A stretch of DNA of 64,000 nucleotides from Cristatella mucedo (lineage: Eukaryota; Bryozoa; Phylactolaemata; Cristatellidae): assembly GCA_009760855.2 (NCBI GenBank), contig WPIO01000058.1, positions 127,501 to 191,500 of the forward strand, in the 5' to 3' direction. The notes beneath the pieces were generated by a model, which ran no database searches, had not been told where the DNA came from, and saw nothing but the letters and a program-made list of their open reading frames with translations. Position 1 is the first letter of the stretch. Every line of letters begins with the position of its first letter. Positions 60,201 through 64,000 of the stretch are shown one piece after another. The position numbers were made by a program, and so were the translations under genes.

Positions 60201-62271
60201 CAGACAGGAACAGCAGACGGCATGCACAGATTAATTGGTCGTCTATTAGCTATTTTAAGACGAAAGGCAAAGCGTTTGAACAAGGACCAAAGGCCATTCA
60301 GGTCTACAACACTGCAGGAAATGTTATTCCGCATGCTACATAATAGCTTTCGAGGCACCAGCTTAAGTCACAACAAAACACCAGTCCCAGGGCATATTTG
60401 AGGTATTCTAGGCTACTCTTGTGTGACACAAAGGCACCGGTCACAATCAAAAGCTAAAATCTATGCTAGAAAAAAAGAGCTAGGTGCAGTACGGCTACAA
60501 AGACCACTGCCTCATTCACAACAGGCTGCTCAGACAACCGAATCTCATCCTCGGTGACTAAGTGTAATGCCTTACTATCTTTACAAGTTTAGCAATACAA
60601 AAACAGGCGTCAGCAAGCATACCTTTCGAATATCAACTAAATCTATCTATGATTATATCAGGTATGCTCAAACCGTATCAAAACAAAGGACCACGTTTAT
60701 TGAACAGAGCTCGACTGAATGTTGGGCAAGTGACATCAACCAGTAGTACCGAGCTTGCCAAAATACTCCATACCTACTCAAATGCTAGTAAGCACGAATA
60801 TTAATCACCGGTATGCCATCTATGGTGGGTCTGGCTTTGAAGTTTTGCTTACATAACCTTAATACCTCCCAGACTCTTAAACATGCACGAAAATGAGGGA
60901 ATTCTCAGTGCGACCATGTGGGACATCTCATGGCATGAAAAACTCGGGAGTAACTGACACAATTAAATACCACAAATGCAAGTGTGCAGAGTTAGCAAGG
61001 ACATGCTTGCCAGGTGCTAGCAATTCACGTGGAAGCAGTCACAATATTGGCATGAGCTCGTAATTGCAATAGGAACATCTGCAACTACTACAAGACATTA
61101 GCAGAGGTACTGTGCAGCAGGCCAACAAGTACGGGCAAATCGATAGGCTGCACACTTCGAGAGGTCGGTTAGGCCTTCTGCGAGCTCGACTGTGGGGGGG
61201 GGGGGTTTCCACGCAGAGCCTTCGTCCTCACCCTCCACTAGCTTGATGACAGAACCTTCTTTGAGACCGCTGATGTTCTTCAGCTCGGCATACTGGTCGA
61301 GCACTTGACCGTCGTGTTGGAGAGAAAAGCAAGTTCTCGTGCATAGATCTTCATTGTCCATCAACGTGTTGCGAACCTCCTGGACAATTTCCTCTGAGCT
61401 CACCTAGGTCATAAGTCGTTGGCCGTTTCGGCAGAGCAATGCAACTTCAGATTCCGTGGATCATCATCGCCAGTGAAGGCCATGTTGCGCGTTACCTTTA
61501 TTTCGAAGGGGTCGAGGCCTGGAGCTAAGATTTTGCAGGTGAAACTCGTATCAATCACTAGCACGTTTTCCGAGCCGGCGGCCTCCGGAGCAGGCTCCTC
61601 GTCCTTCGGCGACATCTCCCCTTAAGCAGGCGCGATAAATAGGCGTAATGAGCAGGCGTAACAAGCAGGCGGATCAACTGGGTATGAAAGGAGCCGAGCG
61701 GCGCGCAAGAGAACAATTTGCTTAGGGAAGCGACATAACGAGAAGGCTGGCCTCTTTGACCAAATCTGATAAAGGCAACCGCGGGGCCGGTGATAACCGG
61801 CTGCAACGCGCCGGTAAAGCCTGGCGGGGGGGGGGGGAGGGGGGCTCACGTCACTGCAGCTACTTAACGCATACAACACAAACTATAATACAAACCGCTT
61901 ACATCAACGAAATTCTATAAAATATACGTAACGGACATCTTAAACAATCTAAACGTCTTATCCCACTCTGTACTCGTAATGAGAGAATAAGCCGGCATCA
62001 GCAGCGGCACTCCATTATGCCGTACGAAAAAAAGAACAGCATTGCATAGTGCCCAGCGCCTAGGTTCATCCATCTTTTTCTCACGACCAACAATACCACA
62101 GTTCCTCTTACTGCGATTTGTGCGGTGCAAGGTTACTAGAGGCGGTGCGGCTAGCGGCGTACATCGCTCCTAGCCGGCAGCAGTGAAGTAAATACCTTTC
62201 TCTGGTCCATTCGAGCCTTCTGAATCCGGTTGGGATAAAGAGACACCATCGTGCTTAAAAATATCAGCCAT
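36057..62271 (-). CDS. CLUH: CLUH, clustered mitochondria protein homolog, complete, 30 exons
   Basis: CLUH/Clu is a large cytosolic protein that binds mRNAs of nuclear-encoded mitochondrial proteins and keeps mitochondria dispersed. Thirty minus-strand exons (each listed separately) join in phase to 4,011 nt, about 1,336 residues, close to the roughly 1,300 of animal CLUH. Order of parts: acidic N-terminus; Clu N-terminal ubiquitin-like domain (about 68-145, [22 protein letters not shown]); Clu domain (about 345-560, [57 protein letters not shown]); a charged low-complexity linker (about 645-710); the eIF3-p135-like region (about 760-960, [20 protein letters not shown]); TPR repeats (about 1015-1200, [20 protein letters not shown]); and an Ala/Ser-rich tail. 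All introns are GT-AG except a GC-AG intron after exon 21. No frameshift or stop was seen. It lies upstream of LIS1 on the same strand. Confidence 0.96.
36337..36413 (-). CDS. CLUH: CLUH exon 29
   Basis: Residues 1255-1279, [20 protein letters not shown] then VPIQI. LNVVNGI matches the LNVINGI block. The acceptor is TTGTAG; a second AG six bases on would drop IQ. Donor GTATGT. Confidence 0.92.
36642..36794 (-). CDS. CLUH: CLUH exon 28 (3' border ambiguous)
   Basis: Residues 1204-1254, [51 protein letters not shown], with a GTACTA donor. An alternative GC donor after NLPALQ (exon end 36657) would give a segment whose length matches vertebrate CLUH better and would remove AVLHS. Both keep phase 0. 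Acceptor CTGCAG. Confidence 0.85.
37294..37423 (-). CDS. CLUH: CLUH exon 27, TPR
   Basis: Residues 1160-1203, [44 protein letters not shown]. Acceptor TAAAG, donor GTACGT. Spacing of the K-S/A-LKVA block to exon 26 equals that in vertebrate CLUH. Confidence 0.94.
37540..37625 (-). CDS. CLUH: CLUH exon 26, TPR
   Basis: Residues 1132-1159, [20 protein letters not shown] then ENAKDLFK. Acceptor TTTCAG, donor GTAAGT after two bases of a Val codon. Confidence 0.95.
37810..37935 (-). CDS. CLUH: CLUH exon 25, TPR
   Basis: Residues 1090-1131, [42 protein letters not shown]. Acceptor TTTAG, donor GTAAGT, phase 0. Confidence 0.96.
38098..38367 (-). CDS. CLUH: CLUH exon 24, first TPR repeats
   Basis: Residues 1000-1089, [72 protein letters not shown]: classic kinesin-light-chain-like TPR helices of CLUH. 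Acceptor TGACAG, donor GTAAGA, phase 0. Confidence 0.97.
39000..39180. repeat. GC-rich repeat-like block
   Basis: Contains TGCAGTGGCGTACCAAAGGG and a GC-rich palindrome-like GGCGCCAAAATGGGCGCC. GTGGCGTA-type starts are typical of dispersed invertebrate repeats. Only one copy in this window, so classification is a guess. It lies in CLUH intron 23. Confidence 0.35.
39537..39612. repeat. Head-to-head inverted pair of minimal tails
   Basis: AATAATAATAATATTCCACT...GATAAAGC is mirrored by GCTTAATCAAGTGCATCATC followed by ATT repeats. Each arm is only the last ~30 bases of the LINE tail plus its microsatellite; about 9 bases separate the arms. Confidence 0.75.
39613..41417. other. CLUH intron 23, remainder
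   Basis: A minus-strand solo tail lies at 40135-40205 (TAATAATAATACGTTTGATA then CAATCTCTTTCCAGGCG). Nothing else recognised. Confidence 0.5.
41418..41604 (-). CDS. CLUH: CLUH exon 23
   Basis: Residues 937-999, [57 protein letters not shown]. Strongly conserved. Acceptor TTACAG, donor GTGAGT, phase 0. Confidence 0.96.
41724..41814 (-). CDS. CLUH: CLUH exon 22
   Basis: Residues 907-936, [20 protein letters not shown] then [10 protein letters not shown]. Aligns with DNTAWAVMTPQELWKNI of CLUH. Acceptor TTATAG, weak GTCTGT donor; the split Cys codon is restored exactly by exon 23. Confidence 0.92.
41960..42235 (-). mobile_element. LINE family 2 fragment
   Basis: Matches, on the minus strand, the part of family 2 upstream of the C-terminal domain (compare 63760-63990): GATGTCA-AAATGCATGGACCA, GGACACCCAGA, CTTGCCCATAGCTAGTAA. 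Decayed. It lies in the CLUH GC-AG intron. Confidence 0.75.
43055..43277 (-). CDS. CLUH: CLUH exon 21, with GC splice donor
   Basis: Residues 833-906, [40 protein letters not shown], then a Lys-rich run ([11 protein letters not shown]). The exon leaves one base after AAA; the intron then begins GCAAGT, a strong GC-AG donor context. Joining there gives K-D-N-T-E-W in phase with exon 22. Reading through instead hits a stop ten codons later. Confidence 0.9.
43451..43594 (-). CDS. CLUH: CLUH exon 20, eIF3-p135-like region
   Basis: Residues 785-832, [58 protein letters not shown] is diagnostic for the Clu/eIF3 p135-like family. Acceptor AATAG, donor GTAAGT. Confidence 0.96.
44375..44645 (+). mobile_element. 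LINE family 2, 3' UTR and tail
   Basis: Plus-strand copy of the family 2 3' end from ACAGCATTTAGTGGGTCCCT through CTAACCACATTTGCATGCTG and CTTTGCAGCAAATGTAAAGT to GGCGCTTTATCAAGTGCATT with ATT repeats. Good consensus for the non-coding end. In CLUH intron 19. Confidence 0.85.
44890..44998 (-). mobile_element. Small LINE family 2 fragment
   Basis: GGGTTAGGCTTTCCAAG and AACTAGTAAGTTGGCTTAAT match 4300-4385 on the minus strand, with much decay. Confidence 0.55.
45209..45423 (-). CDS. CLUH: CLUH exon 19
   Basis: Residues 713-784, [39 protein letters not shown], then [14 protein letters not shown]. Corresponds to [20 protein letters not shown] in vertebrates. Acceptor GCTAG, donor GTAAGC, phase 0. 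Confidence 0.95.
45901..46151 (-). CDS. CLUH: CLUH exon 18, charged linker
   Basis: Residues 629-712. Begins [20 protein letters not shown] and continues as a Lys/Glu/Ala-rich low-complexity linker ending [14 protein letters not shown]. The linker is variable in CLUH. Acceptor CACCAG, donor GTGAGT. The open frame and matching phase on both sides support it. Confidence 0.9.
46427..46532 (-). CDS. CLUH: CLUH exon 17
   Basis: Residues 594-628, [20 protein letters not shown] then [18 protein letters not shown][11 protein letters not shown] matches CLUH. Acceptor TTGCAG, donor GTGAGT. Confidence 0.95.
46795..46873 (-). CDS. CLUH: CLUH exon 16
   Basis: Residues 568-593, [20 protein letters not shown] then DVNYLK. 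The [17 protein letters not shown] block is strongly conserved. Acceptor TGCCAG, donor GTAAGA. Confidence 0.96.
46997..47051 (-). CDS. CLUH: CLUH exon 15, 55-nt exon
   Basis: Residues 549-567, [18 protein letters not shown], corresponding to the ELCSSVECK block. Acceptor TTTTAG, donor GTATCC. It follows the second-largest intron (4.1 kb). Confidence 0.92.
47608..47800 (+). repeat. Repeat family C, copy 3
   Basis: TTATAGC, CTCGACAACAACTCGGCAGT, GTAGGACACAATTTCATCGC and a G-rich second half align with 15612-15795. In CLUH intron 14. Confidence 0.65.
47801..49440. other. CLUH intron 14, unassigned
   Basis: No exon or known repeat recognised apart from a CA-rich microsatellite at 48980-49020. 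Confidence 0.3.
49440..50300 (-). pseudogene. Decayed copy 2 of the CYFC-motif protein family
   Basis: Minus strand, with frameshifts: [20 protein letters not shown] (50280), [16 protein letters not shown] (50175), [12 protein letters not shown] (50130), [20 protein letters not shown] with GKNAP (49920-49830), PELPV (49790) and [10 protein letters not shown] (49690). The GDQD, CYFC-like and PELP blocks are in the same order as in 22685-24450. The 3' two-thirds are missing. Function unknown; not functional here. It lies in CLUH intron 14. Confidence 0.65.
50636..50715 (+). repeat. Non-coding segment shared with 24617-24695
   Basis: See 24617-24695. Here it is on the strand opposite to, and upstream of, the nearest CYFC copy, so it is probably a separate insertion or part of a rearranged element. 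Confidence 0.55.
51136..51176 (-). CDS. CLUH: CLUH exon 14, 41-nt micro-exon
   Basis: Residues 536-548, [14 protein letters not shown] (the last codon is split). Aligns with the short segment between the Clu-domain GKTV block and the ELCSSVECK block. Acceptor GACAG, donor GTAAGT. Phase joins both neighbours exactly, which supports so short an exon. Confidence 0.88.
51734..51825 (-). CDS. CLUH: CLUH exon 13, Clu domain
   Basis: Residues 505-535, [20 protein letters not shown] then [11 protein letters not shown]. Acceptor TTGCAG, donor GTACGT, phase 0. [17 protein letters not shown] is a CLUH signature. Confidence 0.96.
52505..52652 (+). mobile_element. SINE-B, tRNA-like
   Basis: TCGAGGGTTCGAGTC (box B), CTCTTTATTGCCCACTGCAA and GTGGGACTGATAGCCGCTAA match 33104-33257. 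In CLUH intron 12. Confidence 0.75.
53564..53684 (-). CDS. CLUH: CLUH exon 12, Clu domain
   Basis: Residues 465-504, [20 protein letters not shown] then [20 protein letters not shown]. Acceptor TTGTAG, donor GTAAAG. The intron before it (53685-54175) contains a LINE 3' end. Confidence 0.95.
53765..54115 (+). mobile_element. LINE family 1, C-terminus and full 3' end
   Basis: KTVGDRSF-like frame, AGGACCTAGACTGTGGAACT (GPRLWNSLP-coding) with shifts, then the complete non-coding end to GTGGAGTTACAGACTAAGAT. Best local reference for the family 1 3' terminus, which lacks the family 2 tail. In CLUH intron 11. Confidence 0.8.
54176..54278 (-). CDS. CLUH: CLUH exon 11, Clu domain
   Basis: Residues 430-464, [20 protein letters not shown] then [14 protein letters not shown], nearly invariant across animal CLUH. 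Acceptor TGTAG, donor GTATGA, phase 0. Confidence 0.96.
54425..54516 (-). CDS. CLUH: CLUH exon 10, Clu domain
   Basis: Residues 400-429, [19 protein letters not shown] then [12 protein letters not shown]. Acceptor GATAG, donor GTAAGT, leaving two bases of the Lys codon. Confidence 0.95.
54654..54793 (-). CDS. CLUH: CLUH exon 9, start of Clu domain
   Basis: Residues 353-399, [46 protein letters not shown]. The RDWNEE-x-Q and LPxKTLPER motifs define the start of the Clu domain. Donor GTGAGA, phase 0. Confidence 0.96.
55117..55220 (-). CDS. CLUH: CLUH exon 8
   Basis: Residues 318-352, [20 protein letters not shown] and [15 protein letters not shown], matching HPFERIATPFQVYSW of CLUH. Acceptor TCTAAG, donor GTATGC, phase 1. 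Confidence 0.95.
55352..55480 (-). CDS. CLUH: CLUH exon 7
   Basis: Residues 275-317, [20 protein letters not shown] then [20 protein letters not shown]. Acceptor CTGCAG, donor GTGAGC. The HSLVDLL-ISP-FKR pattern is conserved. Confidence 0.94.
55612..55696 (-). CDS. CLUH: CLUH exon 6
   Basis: Residues 247-274, [20 protein letters not shown] and SRGFYVNQ. Acceptor AATAG, donor GTAAGT. Equivalent to the DLMYLFV...STRGFYLNQ block of animal CLUH. Confidence 0.94.
55868..55945 (-). mobile_element. Solo tail element
   Basis: TAATAATTCACTTGATAAAG then GCGCCCTCAGAGAACTTGAT: the family 2 tail on the minus strand, cut off after about 75 bp. In CLUH intron 5. Confidence 0.75.
56286..56355 (-). CDS. CLUH: CLUH exon 5
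   Basis: Residues 224-246, [20 protein letters not shown] then KLHG; GWNPPPG is the recognisable CLUH motif. The acceptor is CTGCAG and the donor GTAAGC, phase 1. Confidence 0.94.
56698..56993 (-). CDS. CLUH: CLUH exon 4
   Basis: Residues 125-223. Begins [19 protein letters not shown], continues [16 protein letters not shown], then a Gly/Asn/Ala-rich insert and [20 protein letters not shown], a strongly conserved CLUH block. The donor is GTAATT in phase 0. It follows a 4.2-kb intron. Confidence 0.95.
57001..58394. other. CLUH intron 3, unassigned part
   Basis: No exon or known repeat recognised. Confidence 0.3.
58395..58545 (-). mobile_element. SINE-B related, tRNA-like
   Basis: Minus strand: TTGCTCAGCGGTTGGGTGCT (box A), CGTAGGTTCGAGTGCTGG (box B), then AATCCTTTATTGCC and a GATTCTATTGAATCAGC end resembling the 11385-11529 copy. 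Confidence 0.7.
58790..58850 (+). mobile_element. Solo tail element
   Basis: CACATGTAAAGAGCCTAGAA then GATCTCTTAGGGTGCTATAC: the common tail on the plus strand, about 60 bp. Confidence 0.65.
58851..61190. other. CLUH intron 3, right part, unassigned
   Basis: No exon or known repeat recognised. A 19-bp tandem duplication (59291-59330, TCAGGCATGTCTGCTCA core) and a G13 run at 61193-61205 just right of the stretch. Confidence 0.3.
61232..61403 (-). CDS. CLUH: CLUH exon 3, Clu N-terminal domain
   Basis: Residues 68-124: [29 protein letters not shown] and [19 protein letters not shown]. The acceptor is CCTAG, the donor GTGAGG, leaving one base that exon 4 completes to Glu. A run of 13 G lies about 30 bases into the intron. 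Confidence 0.95.
61496..61620 (-). CDS. CLUH: CLUH exon 2
   Basis: Residues 26-67. An acidic stretch ([17 protein letters not shown]) leads into [20 protein letters not shown], matching the start of the Clu N-terminal domain. The donor is GTAACG, phase 0. The Met at 61615 is the alternative start if exon 1 is not used. Confidence 0.88.
62196..62271 (-). CDS. CLUH: CLUH coding exon 1, proposed start
   Basis: An ATG at 62271 opens a frame reading [12 protein letters not shown] and on to GPEK, ending one base into a Gly codon at a GTATTT donor. That base joins in phase with exon 2 (GEMSPKDEE). The N-terminus of CLUH is poorly conserved, so support is only the open frame, donor and phase. Translation could instead start at the exon 2 Met (61615). 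Confidence 0.6.
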
Positions 62272-62934
62272 CTACAAGCCTAGCCGCTAGGTTTGAGCGA
62301 GGAGACTCCCACGCCACACGTGCGTCGGCTAGAGGAAATGACGGCGGCGTCACCCTGATATAATAATGTTTGATGAAGGTTATAAATAAATATAAATTAA
62401 TATTATATTTTATATAAAACAAGCTTAAATATAGGATTTGGGACAGCAATTAGTAACTTATGCAACCAACCTCAGTTGGCTGCCTAGACAACAAGATACT
62501 TCCGTTTTGCGTCCGCTCCTACCGCTGGTCTCACCTGAGACCTAAGGTCGCTAACTTCCGCGTTTTCAGCATTTTAAGCAGATAAAGAGCATAATGAATC
62601 GAGCCAGTAAGAAAATTCGCTCATTTTATTTCAATACAGAGCACCGGAAAAGCTACAGGCAGCTTACCAAACTGAGGTTGCGGTTCGAAATGAGTTAAAA
62701 TTCGCACGAGTTCAATATGCAGGTAGCTATGGACGCGCGCTGTAGAACGCGTTCGTATCTATATAGCTAATAAAGATTCGCAACTCTTAAAAGCCCTTTC
62801 ATAAGCGTTGCAAGCACTGGTGAAGCAAGTGTCTCGAAGCACGGGTGCGAGTCGCAGGTGGCAGGTCGCAGGCCTCGATCCGCGCAAGTATACCCACGGT
62901 AGCTAAGCGCGGCAGCTAATATAATACAAACTAA
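62272..62934. other. CLUH upstream region
   Basis: No coding exon recognised. Holds an AT-rich patch (62357-62430), the ETS-like pair and probably the CLUH transcription start. A LINE fragment begins at about 62935. Confidence 0.4.
62498..62560 (-). promoter_or_regulatory. Two ETS-like sites upstream of CLUH
   Basis: CGGAAGT occurs twice on the minus strand (62498-62504 and 62554-62560), about 230-290 bases before the proposed CLUH start. Paired ETS/GABP sites are common in promoters of animal housekeeping and mitochondrial genes. No TATA box was recognised. Promoter position is an inference. Confidence 0.3.
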
Positions 62935-63060
62935 TAAAGGGATCTTATATTGAGTGACAAAAACTTGAAGTCGACGCGTTACTTGACTGTTAGCAAGTGC
63001 AGGTCGGTGATAAGTGGTGTCATGTGGCAAGTACGGCCCTCACGACAGACAAGCCTATAC
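62935..63060 (-). mobile_element. LINE family 2 fragment
   Basis: About 125 bp matching the [19 protein letters not shown]-coding part of the neighbouring LINE (for example 63590-63690), same orientation. A separate truncated insertion or a local duplication. Confidence 0.75.
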
Positions 63061-63084
63061 GTTAAGCCAAAGCTGGTCCAGATA

Positions 63085-64000
63085 TAATTATACTAATGCA
63101 CTTGATAAAGCGCCCTCAGAGAACTTAATCTCTCTCTGGGCGCTTTACATTTGCTGCAAAGGGAAATGCAATTGAATCGTGAGTAATATCATGCTTGATA
63201 AACAAACAAAATGAATAACATGGTTAGGGGTGACATGCACAGGGTCAGCATGCAAATGTGGTTAGCGGCAGCATGCACAGTGTCAGCACGCATAAGCACA
63301 TCAAGGACGAATCACAGGACCCACTAAATTCTGTCCTAAATAGGTGCGTTTTTAAGTTCTTTTTTAATATGGTCAGGTCAGGGGATGTTCTGACGCAGGT
63401 CGGGAGGGAGTTCCAGGCTTTGGGAGCACATGAACTAAATGCACGGTCTCCAAAGGATTTGAGGTTTGTACGAGGTATTGGTAGACTGTTGGATTCCGAA
63501 AAGCGGTGGTATGATGCTTGGCCTGGTTGGGGGAGTAGATCTGAGAGATAGGCTGGAGCCAAAGAATGAAGTGACCTAAAAGTGACCGACAGAACATTGA
63601 AGTCAATCCGTTGCTTGACTGGTAACCAGTGCAGGTCGGCGAGAAGTGGAGTAATGTGGCAACTGCGACGCTCACGACAGACAAGCCTAGCTGTGGAGTT
63701 GTGCACCAGCTGCAATCGCCTGATCGCACATGCTGGTAGGCCAGCAAGCAGTGAGTTGCAGAAGTCGAGAAGGGATGTCACGAATGCGTGGACCAACTTG
63801 TACTTGGTATCCTGATCTAAACAAGCCCGAATTTTAGCAAAGTTATGTAGCTGAAAATCGGCAGATTTGACTGTGGAGCTGATATGGTCGTCTAACAAGA
63901 GGTCGCTTTGGAATATGACACCTAGATTTCGAGCTGATTCGACAGGAGATATGCTGGCAGAGCCAATTTTGAGAGATAACTTCTTTGGCATAACAACTTT
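63085..64000 (-). mobile_element. L2/CR1-like LINE (family 2), 3' part, most intact copy, runs off right edge
   Basis: An uninterrupted 248-codon frame (63245-63991, minus) encodes the end of the reverse transcriptase polyprotein: [86 protein letters not shown]. This is the typical C-terminal region of L2/CR1-clade LINEs. It is followed by a 3' UTR and the tail that reads GCGCTTTATCAAGTGCATTA on the minus strand. The rest of the element lies to the right. It is the best reference copy here for the family and the least decayed. Confidence 0.92.

Overview
This window comes from a non-vertebrate animal (metazoan) nuclear genome. It carries two conserved, intron-rich animal housekeeping genes in large introns, with heavy invasion by L2/CR1-like LINEs, tRNA-derived SINEs and other dispersed repeats, and no sign of bacterial organisation. 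The species cannot be named from the sequence.

Layout. Positions 1-29567, minus strand, hold the 5' half of LIS1 (PAFAH1B1): five coding exons (29533-29567, 20116-20194, 13080-13154, 6488-6694, 4518-4614) covering the LisH domain, the coiled coil and the first WD40 repeats. The remaining exons lie beyond the left edge. Positions 29568-36056 are intergenic, with a GC/CpG-rich segment around 29.7-31 kb upstream of LIS1. Positions 36057-62271, minus strand, hold an apparently complete CLUH gene (clustered mitochondria protein) in 30 coding exons. Every exon joins in phase, giving about 1,336 residues. Positions 62272-64000 hold its upstream region and a LINE that runs off the right edge.

Functionally, LIS1 regulates cytoplasmic dynein, and CLUH is a cytosolic RNA-binding protein for mRNAs of nuclear-encoded mitochondrial proteins. 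The two genes are also neighbours in human 17p13.3, so the pair looks like ancient microsynteny, although the relative orientation differs (same strand here, convergent in human).

Repeats. At least two L2/CR1-like LINE families are present, mostly as decayed 3' fragments in both orientations. Their short 3' tail ends in ATT-type microsatellite and recurs alone many times, twice as head-to-head inverted pairs. A tRNA-derived SINE family (SINE-A) has a related tail. A second tRNA-like SINE family (SINE-B) and an unclassified ~200-bp family (repeat C) recur as well. Two decayed copies of a multi-copy protein family with a CYFC-type cysteine motif are present (22.7-24.5 kb and 49.4-50.3 kb), one with an 18-bp minisatellite expanded inside the frame.

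I found no CRISPR array, operon, prokaryotic system or convincing functional tRNA/rRNA gene. The candidates for novelty are the repeat structures and the conserved gene pair.
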